DNA of 64,000 nucleotides. It comes from Eurosta solidaginis. Lineage: Eukaryota; Arthropoda; Insecta; Diptera; Tephritidae. Below are positions 19,761-31,797 of this stretch, one piece after another. The position numbers and the translations under genes are program-made. The notes beneath the pieces were generated by a model that saw only the letters and a list, made by a program, of their open reading frames with translations, was not told the origin of the DNA and made no database searches. Each line of letters starts with the position of its first letter. Within the stretch, counting starts at the first letter, position 1. Location: contig NC_090319.1 of assembly GCF_040869045.1 (NCBI RefSeq), forward strand, positions 377,843,601 to 377,907,600. The letters are read 5' to 3'.

Positions 19761-22450
19761 AAACGAATTCAAAATGCAAAACTTATAACTCAAAATCGTG
19801 AATGGTAAGTAGATTTCAATTGCATATGTTGGCCTGTTTCTGATATAAAGACAGGAATGTAGACCGGGGTGGCCTTAGAATATGTTCTCGCAAAATGGGT
19901 ATCAAATTGGGTGTGTAAGTGAAGGTTTTGATAAGGAGCAGTAGGAAGTAGAGCGAGAGAGAAAGGTAGAGTTATGCGAAAAGCGGTTGGTATAAAAATA
20001 GAAAAAGGAAATCATAAGAAAGGATTGGGAATTGAAGAGGATGAAAGAGATAAAGGGAAGAGGAAGAAAAACATAAAGAGGGTGGAGAAGAGGAAATTAA
20101 AAGTGCGAAGGGGAAAGGAAGGGAAGGAGATAATGAATAGAGAGAGTTTAAAGAAAGAAATAGAGCGTAGAGTAGAGAAAAATGTAGAAAGTGTAGAAGA
20201 GGGGTTACGAAGGAAATACAATAATCAAACATGGAGAGTAGGAGGGAGAGGCAAGAAGATGCAAACATTTTTGTTTTTTTTTGCAAAAGCTACAATGTGT
20301 CAAAGGCCTCTTTTTACTGGTACAGCAGACACATAGCAGGGAGGCATATTATGGGGCACTAGAGCAACTTAAAGATCTTTCCATATCTTGCATACAACAA
20401 ATTAGCGATTTTTTAAACTTGACATAAGTTAGTTTCGTACAGTTTCATAGTGGTATATGAAAACAAAGATATTGAAATTATTCGGTCAGGTAAAGCAGTT
20501 ATTCCATATTTGGTATGAGATTCCATATATGATGAAGAAAAAGTAATGAGAAAGAAACAAACCAATTTTCGGGCAGGACCAAGTTTGCCGTCTACTCAAG
20601 TCTACTTGTTAATATAAAGTAAAGAAAAAAAGACGAGAAAATAACCTTATATAATAAAAACGAATTTTCTTTCCCTCATCATTTTATCGTCCATTGTATT
20701 TAAGTTCATAGATAGAAAATTGTTGTCCAAAATGATTTATATTGTACGTATATGTGAATAAATGTGTGGCTTAGCTAAATATAAACCAAGGAATAGACCA
20801 TTAAACTACAAAAGTCCTCAGTTGAAAAAGCATAAAATTGCATTATAGTCCTTTGAGACTTAAGTAAGCTGTGAGTAAGTTAAGCCATTGGCTTCTTTTC
20901 TGTGCTGAAAACTGTTGGATACTCTGAGTTTTGGTTTGTTTAAACGTGTATGTGTGTGTGTTTGCAGTTTACTTAGGGTAACATAGAGCTTCCACTTGGG
21001 TTTGTGCTCATAAATGCAATTTTGTCACATTTAGCGCAGAAATGAATTATTTTCGAAAAAGGTTTTGGCAGAAAAAATATGATATTTGACCAAAGTACGC
21101 TTGAAAGTGTTTGGAAGTAAGTCAAGCATTAAAATTTTTGGTTTGACTAAAATATAAGAAAGTTAGTATAAAGATTATAAATGAAAGAGCTTTTAGTGAA
21201 AATTTGTTGAAGAATTTAATTAGCAATTATCAAATGAAACAGTAATGTACCAGTTGAAAAAAAAAAAATTAGAACTGAAAAATATTCATATGATCTGTGG
21301 TTGTTGTTGGTGTATATTCTTTGCATAGTGGCCAGTAAGTCGCAGCGGCAGCTTGGGAAAATCGCCATTCCTGAGTCAAAGCAATAATAAACCAGTGAGG
21401 GCGCGCTGAAATGGAGCTGGAGTACTGCATGGAACTGCAAGTCAAACAATATTGATGCATGCTGCTCTCTGCTTTCATTACGCTCACAACACTTGCAGTG
21501 TCAATGTGAATAGTATACGGAGTTTCCCTTTATAATTTCTTTAAGCTACTCTTAGAAGATCCTTAGCTATCTTTGGCGCTGTAAATTACTAAATGTAATC
21601 TCATACCTTACAGCGTACGTAGGCGGCCAGGTGGCCATTATCACTCCTATAGGAAACTACCCAATTTTGCAATCCCACCTCAACTGTCGAATTTTGTAAT
21701 AGAACTTCTGGGCATTATGGTATTACCTGGCAACTGCAACTTCTTTGTTCTTGGTAGGCGTCGCTCATTTTTCTTTGCATCACGTGAACGCTCCTATGTA
21801 CAACCCCAGGTACGCGGCGTGGCTCTATAGGCAACATCTTTCTTTTAAGCAACGCCAACTTCCAAACGATTGTAGCGCTCTTTGCAGCTCTATGATACTC
21901 GTAGCGGCGCTAAGTACTGAGTAAGAAATGTGCTCCCATTTCTCGGCTACATCGTCAGGCCGTATATTGCCGTCAATGAGTTTTCGTGAGTAGTAAATGT
22001 TCCTTGCGTAATTGTAATCCCTTTCTTTAATTCACAAATCTGTGTGCCTATCTTGGGTAATACAAGAAACTAATCTTACTCGATATCTGACCATCACACC
22101 ACATCCACGGTGTGATCGATTTGGTAACGCGTTCTTCAATAATTAGACAGACAAAGAATTGGCGTATCTTTTCCTGATAGACCTTGGTACTGAGGATGAC
22201 TCTGTTTCGACCCCCTGTACAGCTTGGTTGCGTAATCTCTTTCATGTAGCTCCAAGTTGCGCAATCCTTACCATAGCAACTGCTGTAAATGTCAATTCTG
22301 TCTTAACCCGTTCAAAGGCATGAACCAGCTAAGTAGGATGGGCTAGGTTAAGAGGGCGTGAATGAAAATTCCCCATACTTGCACTCGGAGTAATTTTTGT
22401 CCATTGGGAGTGAGCGCCACATTCGTTCAGTTATATGACGATCCTCAACC
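19761..22450. other. Spacer with purine-rich stretch; no supported gene
   Basis: About 19930-20270 is strongly purine-rich on the plus strand and gives a Lys/Glu/Arg-rich open frame (19974-20336). The composition suggests expanded GA/AAG sequence rather than a gene. 21600-22350 probably contains further decayed LINE sequence in minus orientation but cannot be aligned by eye. Confidence 0.4.
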
Positions 22451-22830
22451 AACCACTCGTGTCCTCACTTGTTTCTTCAAAGCGAGTTTGTTGGTATGTG
22501 GTCACTGTCGAAATGCCCTTGAAGAGTTATTCAGCTTGAGAAGGAAGCTATTTTCTTTCGTATCCAAACATGACCCTAAGTACCTTGAGACCTCGCAATC
22601 ATCCCAGTTGGTTCACACCAAGTTCATTATCCTAATCTCATAGTTCTCAATTTTTCTCAGGAGATAACCCAACAATGGTTCAACGGGATTTCCGTATATC
22701 CTGGCCATGTCAACTGCAAATTCATTCTTTTCGATATCGCTGTGCCCAGAAACCCAGCAAAGGGAGACATTGAGATGCCTTATGATTGCTAGTGATGCTC
22801 GACACTGAAATCAAGCAGGTTCTCTTAATA
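22450..22830 (-). pseudogene. LINE fragment: end of RNase H and downstream region
   Basis: The minus strand reads HLNVSLCWVSGHSDIEKNEF, the His-containing end of a LINE-encoded RNase H. After a short gap comes a Cys-containing segment that matches 34080-34230 (pattern W-N-x-D-x-C ... SFL-x-KLN). It is the same family as the plus-strand remnant at 33290-34510. Stops and frameshifts throughout. Confidence 0.65.
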
Positions 22831-23212
22831 TAATTACCTTTAAAACCTTCATGCTGAAATCTACTCCTCAAGTTTCTTTTTGAACTTTTCTTGATAATTT
22901 TCCACTAATCAAATTTCTTATTTACACTCCCTTTTTACGTTTTGAACTAATTAAAAAGCTTCCCTTCTTGCTCAGGTGTGGCTAAAAGTAAATATGTAAT
23001 ACTGCAACAAAAAGAAATACGGGAATCTTATCTGCATGAGTACTTACATGAGCACGCTCGTCACGACTTTTTCTCACTACCAAAGGTGGAAAGGTAAACA
23101 AGCGTTGCGGAAAATGACGAAAATGACGAAAATGACCTGCTTCCGTTTACAAGACTAAAAAAGCCCATTTTAATTACGACGCCACTGCGTCTGATCAAAA
23201 AAAAAAATAAAT

Positions 23213-25053
23213 AACAAGTAAGGAAGGCTAAGTTTGGGTGAAACCGCACATTACATACTCAGTTGAGAGCTGTGGAGACAAAATAAGGGAAAATCACCAT
23301 GTAGTAAAAAGAACCTAGGGTAACCCTGGAATGTGTTTGTATGACACGTGTATCAAATGGAAGGTATTAAAGAGTATTTTAAGAGGGAGTGGGCCATAGT
23401 TCTATAGATGGACGCCATTTAGGGATATCGCCATAAAGGTGGACCAGGGCTGACTCTAGAATATGCTTGTACGATATGGGTATCAAATGAAAGGTGTTAA
23501 TGAGTATTTTAAAAGGGCGTGGACCTTAGTTCTATAGGTGGACGCCTTTTCGAGATATCGCCATAAAGGTGGGCCGGGGGTGACTCTAGACTTTGTTTGT
23601 ACGATATAGGTATCAAATGAAAGGTGTTAATGAGTATTCTAAAAGTGAGTGGCCCTTAGTTTTATAAGTGAAGGCGTTTTCGAGATATCGAGCAAAATGT
23701 GGACCAGAGTGATCCAGAACATCATCTGTCGGGTACCGCTAATTTATTTATATATGTAATACCACGAACAGTATTCCTTCCAAGATTCCAAGGGCTTTTG
23801 ATTCCGCCCTGCAAAACTTTTTCATATTCTTCTACTTAATATGGTAGGTGTCACACCCATTTAAACAATTTTTTTTTCTAAACGTATATTTTGCGTCAAT
23901 AGACCAATACAATTACCATGTTTCATCTCTTTTTTCGTATTTGGTATATAATTATGGCATTTTTTTCATTTTTCGTATTTTTCGATATCGAAAAAGTGGG
24001 CGTGGTCATAGTCGGATTTCGGCCATTTTTTACACCAATACAAAGTGAGTTCAGATAAGTACGTGAACTGAGTTTAGTAAAGATATATCGATTTTTGCTC
24101 AAGTTACCATGTTAGCGGCCGAGCGGAAGGACAAACGGTCGACCGTGTATAAAAACTGGGCGCGGCTTCTACCGATTTCGCCCTTTTTCACAGAAAACAG
24201 TTACCGTCCTAGAATCTAGCCCCTACCAAATTTCACAAGGTTTGGTAAATTTTTGTTCGACTTATGGCATTAAAAGTATCCTAGAAAAATTAAATGAAAA
24301 AGGGCGGAGCCACGCCCATTTTGAAATTTTCTTTTATTTTTGTATTTTGTTGCACCATATCATTACTGGAGTTAAATGTTGACATAATTTACTTATATAC
24401 TGTAAAGATAATAACTTTTCTTTTAAAATTTGACTTAAAAAATTTTTTTTTAAAAGTGGGCGTGGTCGTTCTCCGACTTTGCTAAGTTTTGTTAAGCATA
24501 CATATAGTAATAAGGGTAACGTTCCTGCCAAATTTCAATATGATATCTTCAACGACTGCCAAATTACAGCTTGCAGAACTTCTAAATTACCTTCTTTTAA
24601 AAGTGGGCGGTGCCACGCCCATTGTCCAAAATTTTACTGGTTTTCTATTCTGCGTTATAAGTTCAACGCACCTACCAAGCTTCATCGCTTAATCCGTATT
24701 TGGTAATGAATTATCGCACTTTTTCGATTTTTCGAAATTTTCGATATCGAAAAAGTGGGCGTGGTTATAGTCCGATATCGTTCATTTTAAATAGCGATCT
24801 GAGATTTGTGCCCAGGAACCCACATACCAAATTTCATCAAGATACCTCAAAATTTACTCAAGTTATCGTGTTAACGGACAGACGGACGGACGGACGGGCG
24901 GGCGGACATGGCTCAATCGAACTTTTTTTCGATACTGATGATTTTGATATATGGAAGTCTATATCTATTTCGATTCCTTTATACCTGTACAACCAACCGT
25001 TATCCAATCAAAGTTAATATACTCTGTGAGCTCTGCTCAACTGAGTATAAAAA
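23213..25053 (-). mobile_element. Non-autonomous Helentron/DINE-like element, copy A
   Basis: Ends: left 'acaagtaaggaaggctaag' followed by a hairpin region (degenerate here; GTTCGG/CCGAAC in copy B), and right 'ctcaactgagtataaaaa'. The 12-mer TACTCAGTTGAG occurs near both ends in inverted orientation, like the subterminal inverted repeats of Helentrons. A (GGAC)n microsatellite lies near the right end and about three 130-bp units near the left (starts about 23439, 23569, 23699). The terminal hairpin lies at the left, so the element's 5' end is at the right. No coding capacity; the short ORFs inside are incidental. Confidence 0.72.
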
Positions 25054-26277
25054 GGTTATACAAAAATTAAAAGAAAATATGCTGCAAAATCAGCTAAATT
25101 GAAAAACAGCAAAAATTGCAGAAAGGCATTTTAACGGTCTCACGCTTACACGCATACAAACGCAATTTACTTTGGCTTCCGCTAACAATGATTTTTTTTC
25201 ACTTAGGTATTCAGCAAAGACAAAGATAACGACGACACAAAAAATGAGTATCTAAGCGCACTCAAGTAGCAAAAAGGTACTGAATGAAGTGCTAAGATGC
25301 GAAAAAAAAATTGCAAAAAAACTTATGAAAGAAAGTGTGGCCTTAAAGTTCAACGAGCAGTAGTGTTTTTGATGGCTGGGTGATTAAAAAATTTTACAAA
25401 TTAGTTTAAAATATTTTTATTTCTAATATAAAATTAAATTCGTTGGTAGATTTGATGTCGGTAACTATGTAGCCTTGTAACCCCACTTGCTGTTGACACA
25501 CCATTTCCACATGGATTTTAGAAAGAGTTAATTGGATTTAATAAACGTTGAAAATATCTAAATTTCCTTTTTTTTTTAAATCCAATCTCTGATTCCAAAA
25601 TAAATTTGAAACAGCGAATAACTGGCAACTCGATTTTAGAAAATGTAAGTTGGATAGTTCCGAACTATCGGAAATCCAGGCACTATCTAACTATGTAGTT
25701 CTTATTTGGTACTTTAGGTCTATTTCTTAACCAGTGGCTTTAATCACTAATTACTGACATCTCAACAGGGTGGATGTTCGTTCGAAGTACGTTTGGTGCT
25801 CAACAGGTAAATACGCGCCTAAGTCAACACTGAAATCAAGACTTTTGGTACAATGTGTGACAGAATGTTCATTTTTGACACTTAGATGGTAGCGAAATCA
25901 ACACAAGATTCGAGAAATGCTATGGACTTTCTCCAACTATTGCAGCTCATTGCTCCAATAGAATGAACCATCAGCCAGTGAGGAAGTCCTTCAAAGCCAG
26001 GAAACATGCCGAACAGCAAATCTTCTTAAAGATCTTCCGTCCATATATCTTTCCATTTAATGCCTGCTTTCCCTCTCGTGCCCAACGGTAGCGGCATTGC
26101 CCTTGCCTATTCAGATTATCCTGCATGTTATTTATTTATTTTTTTTTTTTCAAGAAAGAAAATTATATATGTCGTATATTTGATTGTAACATGATGTAGG
26201 CAGGGTGCATTTATTTTGATTTTTACCGATGACCAAAAAGGCAAAACGTTCTCCAGAAAAAAATTTCGATTATGCAA
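25054..26277. other. Unassigned spacer
   Basis: AT-rich, with no ORF bearing a domain and no clear element ends. Confidence 0.4.
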
Positions 26278-26335
26278 CAGGTAACGAAGTCTAAGTTCGG
26301 GTGAATCCGAATATTGCATACCCAACTTTACATGA
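26278..26335 (-). repeat. Helentron-like terminal hairpin remnant
   Basis: 'aagttcgggtgaatccgaat' and 'attgcatacccaacttt' mirror the terminal hairpin region of the three larger elements but with a different subterminal repeat, so it is probably an end fragment of a related family. Confidence 0.4.
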
Positions 26336-26403
26336 AATGCTGTTGTTGTTTGTTTTGTGTGCTTAATAGTGTTACAAGGCTGCGCAATAATACATATACA
26401 TAT

Positions 26404-26913
26404 TGTAACGAATTTACAGCAAATCCTCTTATTCGCAACCTTCTTTTAACGTTCGTATCGCTAAACTGTTGAATAAATAACTCAAATATTTAATAATGCA
26501 AAATGGCATTTATTAAAGTACGTCACAATAACACTGATAATTCACAACCAATATCTTGCTTAAATAATACTGCTATTGCTCGACAGATGGATTGCTTAAA
26601 TCAAACTGATTGTCGCGCCTCTACTGTTGCTGCCTTTTATAGTGTTTGGTTTCCTCGTTGATATTTCTAGGCGGTTCTGTTCTAGAATCTACTAGTAGGT
26701 TATCTGCTATAAGTTTCTCAGCTATAACTACAGATGCACAAGTTTTATAGCTTCTATCACAGCTCATGCGCGTGTGTTTGTGCATTGCTTCTCCGCTGCG
26801 TGTACATACATATGTGTAGACATAATGATTGAATTATTGATGTGCATACACGTCACTGCTTAGCATCGGCTTAGAGATGACAGTACCCCTTAGTGTTTCT
26901 AATATTCGTAACA
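26404..26913 (-). repeat. 3' LTR of the deleted element
   Basis: 510 bp starting TGTAACGAATTT and ending AATATTCGTAACA, so its ends form an imperfect inverted repeat. It matches 29355-29813 and the solo LTR at 30869-31794. The LTR pair differs at many sites, so this insertion is much older than the 8-19 kb element. Confidence 0.9.
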
Positions 26914-27334
26914 CTGCCCTCCACCTAAGTCTGAAAATTCCCGATCAGACAAATCTCTCGATCTAACCGCTGCTAGGCTCTCCAAATGAACCACCCTTCC
27001 CGTGGGTTCCCAATTGTTTGTATGCGGTAGATGACATTACTGATCCTCTTCACAACTCTGTACGGGCCTTCCCAACTGCACCGATATTTGGATGGAACAC
27101 CTTTCCGCCGGTGAAGGTTGCACTCCACTCCACGAAACCTTCCGAATTAAATTTCTTGTCGTGCCAATGTTTCATCTTACTATTCATTATCCTGGGCCGT
27201 TCCATCATACTCTGTTCTTTGGCCAATTAAGAACTATTTCGTAGAGCCTGCTCTTGGCGGATTGACATTGTATCATCAGTATCGTCTTAACGTTTGACAA
27301 GAGTAGTGCGCGCTGGCTTGAAACCACCCTTGCA
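26914..27334 (-). pseudogene. Integrase C-terminal remnant and polypurine tract
   Basis: The minus strand gives KGVPSKYRCSWEGPYRVVKR then a VIYRIQ motif, which is the standard gypsy integrase tail, followed near 26930-27000 by frameshifted coding sequence. The polypurine tract (CTGCCCTCCACC on the plus strand, 26914-26925) abuts the LTR. Upstream it is joined to the end of the gag-protease frame by a deletion. Confidence 0.75.
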
Positions 27335-29323
27335 TTATTTCTGGAAAATTCTTTCAATCGTTTTACTGCGTCCATTAGGGTTTGTCAATGCCAGAATTTT
27401 CCTCGCAGGTACCTTTGGTTTTGATTTGTTTGACCCATTCGTTCCATCAACCCTTGCCCGATCTGCTGCCTTTGACTTTTGTGGTCTTTGTCGAATCTCT
27501 TTCACCAGCACTCGATTACTGCTGAACCCTTCTTCTAAACTGGAGTTAAGTGGCACATCCTGGTTCTCATAGCGCATAATCTTTCTCGGCGTATCGATCC
27601 TGATGTCATGGTCAACTAAGAAGTCCACTCCCAATATGACTTCATCAACGATCGCCGCCACAACGAATTTATGTAGAGCCATGACATTCCCAATTAAGAC
27701 TTCACAGATCACTTCTCCGTGGACTTGGTTATACTCGCCAGTGACCGTACGCAACCTTGCTCCAGGTAACGGTTTTACTCTCCTGTTGACCAAGTCAGAT
27801 CGGATTATGGAATGAGATGCGCCCGTATATACAGTCAGTACACACTCCTTGCCTTCCAGCTTTCCTTTCATGGCAAGACTGCTCGATTTTCTTCCAATTT
27901 GCGACACAGATATCACAGGACATTCAATGACTGGGTCAAGTTTTCGTTCTTTACATCTGACACGCTCTCGCTCATCTCCTCCAGCTTTGCGTTTACGGCC
28001 ACCCACATTGTTGGAACTATTAGGACCAATATCGCAATGACGTGCAATGTGACCGGGCTTCCCGCATTTGAAGCATTTGATAACTCTTCCACTACGCTTT
28101 TGCGATCCTTTCAGCGCCTCCAATATTGCGTCTACCCACTCTGGCCTTTCTACTTCCACACGGCGTGCTTTGAAAACTGGCTTACACAGAAGCGACGCTG
28201 TTTCCTGAATCAGAGCTTGTGACACCGTTTCTACGAATGTTGGCTTCGGGTTTGCGTATGTAGCTCGCTTTGTTTCGACGTCCCGTATGCCATTCATAAA
28301 GCTCTGAATCTTTACCCTTTCAGTGTATTCCACGGGTGCGTCCGCATTTGCGAGATGAGCCAATCTTTCAACATCCGAGGCAAACTCATGCAAAGTCTCA
28401 TTCGCTCTTTGGTAACAGTTTTGCAACTCAATTTGGTATACCTGTTTTCTATGCTCGCTTCCATAACGTCTCTCGACAGCGGCCATCAATGCTTCATAGT
28501 TGTTCCGCTCTCCTTCGGGAATCGTCTGTAGGATTTCGGCTGCTGGCCCTTTCAATGCCACGAACAGAGCTGCGACTTTATCTTCAGCATTCCAGTTGTT
28601 CACTGCTGCGGTCTTCTCAAACTGTAGCTTAAAGACCTGAAAAGGAACAGAACCGTCAAAGGATGGTGTCTTTACGTTTGGATTGCTTGCTGAAACAGCC
28701 GGGCGATGTAGTTGTAATTGCTCCATACGACCTTTTAAATCATCGAATTCTGCCAGAAATTGTGCGATTTTTGCATCCTGCGATTCAAGTTTTGATGATA
28801 CCCTTGCTTCCTGTGCCTCCAGCTGCGAGGATATGCGGGTTTATTGTGCTTTCAAATGCTCTGCCATGTACGTCTTCTGTTCTTCTAACTGTGTTTCCAT
28901 CTTGGTTGTTATCTGTGTCGACATTTCTGAAATTCGCGTTTCTTGTGCTTCAATCTTTGATGTTATGCGTGTCTCCTGCGATTCCAGTTGAGATGCCATA
29001 TATGTCTTCTGTTCTTCCAATTGAGATGACATTTGCGACGACATTGATGTTACTGTCGATGTGTGTGCAGATATTGCAGCCAATATCATGTTCAAATCTG
29101 TGCTCGTAACTGTCTGCGATGTTTAATTTTTCTCTTCAATTTTTGTTGTCTCCTCGCCATCAATATGAAAGACATACTCTTCCACGTTAATTCCTTCTGC
29201 TTCCATTGCCTCTCGTAGTAGTGCCTGAAGTTCGAGTTTAATGCCGCTTGTATTCAATCCACGGGACTCCAACTCCTTCTTCAGTTGCTGGATCTTCAAT
29301 TCACTGAACTTTGCCATGTCCAA
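27335..29323 (-). pseudogene. gag: Gag-protease with SAP domain, broken by two stops
   Basis: One reading frame of 662 codons with in-frame stops at 29123-29125 and 28841-28843. Order: a SAP-like DNA/RNA-binding helix-turn-helix (FSELKIQQLKKELESRGLN) in the first 40 residues, then a coiled-coil of repeated QETRI/EEQKTYM heptad-like units. Next the Gag core (FQVFKLQFEKTAAVNNW, ALFVALKGPAAEIL, YQRANETLHEFASDVERLA), a CCHC knuckle (CFKCGKPGHIARHC), and an aspartic protease. The protease motif reads VYTGASHS, with Tyr where the catalytic Asp belongs. The longest uninterrupted piece is 27335-28726 (463 codons). The second stop replaces a Glu of the coiled-coil repeat by one base change. The protein would have packaged element RNA; this copy is inactive. 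Confidence 0.85.
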
Positions 29324-29354
29324 GTTGTATTCAAAATCTTCGGAATATATTCAA

Positions 29355-29813
29355 CGTTCGTATAGCTAAACTGTTGAAGAAATAACTCCAATATTTAATA
29401 TGCAAAATGGCCTTTATTAAAGTACGTCACAATAACACTGATAATTCACAATCAATAGCTTGCTTAAATAATAATGCTATTGCTCGACAGATGGAATGCC
29501 TAAATCAAACTGATTTTCGCGCATCTACTGTTGCTGCCTTTTATAGTGTTTGGTTTCCTCGTTGACATTTCTAGGCGGTTATATTCTAGAATCTACTAGT
29601 TGGTTATCTGCTATAATTTTCTCAGCTATAACTACAGATGCACAATTTTTATAGCTCCTCTCACAGCTCATGCGCGTGTGTTTGTGCGTTGCTTCTCCGC
29701 TGCATGTACATATGTGTAGATATAATGATTGAATTATTGATGTGCATACACGTCACGGCTTAGCATCAGCTTAGATATGACAGTATCCCTTAGTGTTGGT
29801 AATATTCGTAACA
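29355..29813 (-). repeat. 5' LTR of the deleted element, inner end lost
   Basis: Matches 26443-26913, but the inner end with TGTAACG (about 38 bp) and the adjoining primer site are replaced by other sequence, so the gag start lies only some 30 bp away. Confidence 0.85.
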
Positions 29814-29815
29814 AT

Positions 29816-30490
29816 ATGTTTCTTCGTCTTGATCGAAGGAACCTATAGCCAAAATTTGGTGATGATTGAAATGTGGGAAATACGTTTCCATAGGGAACAC
29901 ACACACAGAATTTGATTTTTATAGAAGATGTAGATAGACTGAAGCTAACAAATTTTTTTAACGGCGACAGATCACTACACGTCCAAATGGAATAACATCC
30001 AAACTCGACAATGCATTCAAAATTTAGGTGTTAAAATAATCTAAGTTTGTACGGCAGCCATAGTTCTGAAAAATCTCATTTGTAGGGAAGGTGCCCCCCT
30101 TTTTTCCCAATTCCACATTTTAGTGGAGGTGTTAGGTCGTAACGTCATATAGCTCCTTACCAATTTTCATCATCCTACCATTCCTACATCCAGAGATATT
30201 CTGTATGATATATATTCCATTTCTTGGTAGTGTTAGGTATTGACTTCATATAACTCCTTACTAAATTTAAATGTTCTGGCATGTATACCTTCAGAGTTAT
30301 GCAATACCAAAGATTCCATTTGTTTGAGAGGGGCCACGCCCTTTTTATATATCGAAATTATATTTAGCCTAAAACCTTCGTGTTGATCGAAGGAACCTTC
30401 AGCTAAAATTTGGTGATGATTGAAGTGTGGGAAATACGTTTCCATAGCGAACACACACAGAATTTGAGTTTTATATATATAGATTGACTA
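29816..30490. repeat. Two direct copies of a 120-bp dispersed repeat
   Basis: 29816-29940 and 30368-30489 share 'gatcgaaggaacct', 'aaaatttggtgatgattgaa' and 'gtgggaaatacgtttccata'. The second ends 'ttttatatatatagatt', the same ending as the repeat at 55550-55698, so they may be ends of one dispersed element family. No coding content. Confidence 0.6.
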
Positions 30491-30868
30491 TAATAAGACT
30501 AGGATAGATTTGAGTCTGTCATCTTCCAAAAAAATCGGATAAACAAAAATGAATGTGTGTGTGTTTTAAAGGCGCGCAAACAACCCAAACGATCTTCACA
30601 AAATCTTCAGGGTAGGTTCACGTTGTTACCCTATATTTTTCTGGCCATATAAAATTTTGATAGGCTGAGCGAAGTCAGCCCCTATTGGCAAATATGAAAA
30701 TTCGCTTTTCCAGTATTCGGTATAGAAATTATAAATATTAAAAATAAGTAGTATAGGTGAAGCGAGTATAAATGAAATTCAAAGTAGGAGCAAGAGTGAA
30801 AGTTGATGTAGGAATAAGTGGGATTGAATCAAAAATTTTATACTAACTAAATTTGCTGTCGTATATGT
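30491..30868. other. Spacer, partly degenerate repeat
   Basis: Sequences like 'aagtaggagcaagagtgaaa' resemble the array at 31798-32420. No gene. Confidence 0.4.
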
Positions 30869-31794
30869 TGTAACGAATTTTGGGAAATTCCTCTTATTTG
30901 CAACCTGCTACTAACGTTCAAATCACTAAACTTTTGAATAAATAACTCCACTATTCAATAATGCAAAATGGCCTTTTTTAAAGTACTTCACAATAACACT
31001 TCTACTGCTCGACAGATAGCGTGCTTACATCAAACTGAATCCATGATTGCTAAGATTGCGCTCTTTTATACTCTTCGATTTCCTCGTTCCATACTTCTAG
31101 GCATTTCAAGAATTTACTTAGTTACCAGCTATAAAATTATAACTACAGGTGCACGAAGTGTGCGTGTATATGTGAGTGATACTTGCACAAATAATGCCCA
31201 CTTTTGGGAGTATCTCAGATATATGCATGTGTTTGTGCGTTGCTCTCCGCTGCTTGTATGGACATATGTGTAGACATAATGATTAATTTGGTTATGTGCA
31301 TACAAGCCACTGGTCAGTATCGGCTTAGAGATGATGTTGTTGTTGTTGTTGTAGCGATAAGGTTGCTCCCCGAATACTTTGGGGAGTGTTATTGATGTGA
31401 TGGTCCTTTGCCGGATACAGATCCGATACGCTCCGGTACCACAGCACCATTAAGCTGCTAGCCCGACCATCTCGGGAACGATTTATGTGGCCACATTAAA
31501 CCTTCAGACCATCCCCTCCCTCCCCACCCCCAAGTTCCATGAGGAGCTTGGGGTCGCCAGAGCCTCGTCTGTTAATGAAACAGGATTCGCCGCGGATAGG
31601 TGAGGTTGACAATTGGGTTTGGAGAAGCTATATATTGCGCTGGCAACCTGAAGGGCTGCGCTACACACCCCTTGAATCTGGTACTTTAGTCGCCTCTTAC
31701 GACAGGATACCTACCGCGGGTATATTCTGACCCTCTTACCCGCTGGGGTACTTAGAGATGATAGTATCCTTTAGTGTTGCTAATATTCGTGACA
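30869..31794 (-). repeat. Solo LTR related to the 26.4-29.8 kb element, split by a SINE
   Basis: Starts TGTAACGAATTTTGGG and ends AATATTCGTGACA. No internal retroviral sequence accompanies it. It is interrupted at 31336-31750 by a SINE. Flanks ATGT and ATAT are one mismatch from a 4-bp duplication. Solo LTRs arise by recombination between the two LTRs of a full element. Confidence 0.82.
31336..31750 (-). mobile_element. SINE family A, longest copy
   Basis: A 415-bp insertion flanked by the 12-bp duplication CTTAGAGATGAT (31324-31335 and 31751-31762). Read on the minus strand it begins TACCCCAGCGGGTAAGAGGG and ends with GCTACAACAACAACAACAAC, a CAA-repeat tail. No convincing tRNA A/B boxes were found. 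The LINE partner is unknown. Confidence 0.85.
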
Positions 31795-31797
31795 ATA

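Larger units (their letters stand above)
26404..29813 (-). mobile_element. Internally deleted Ty3/gypsy-type LTR retrotransposon
   Basis: Bounded by TGTAACG at 26404 and CGTAACA at 29813, with ATAT on both outer sides (26400-26403, 29814-29817) as target duplication. Minus orientation: 5' LTR at right, gag plus protease, remnant of integrase C terminus, purine tract GGTGGAGGGCAG, 3' LTR. RT, RNase H and most of integrase are missing and the primer site is gone, so the copy cannot replicate by itself. Confidence 0.9.

Noticed and set aside
19974..20336. Lys/Glu/Arg-rich 120-codon open frame
   Set aside because: It follows from a purine-rich stretch; the opposite strand is equally open, as expected for low-complexity DNA.
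23213..25053. Tandem direct repeats as a CRISPR array
   Set aside because: The 130-bp units abut without spacers, and the host is eukaryotic.
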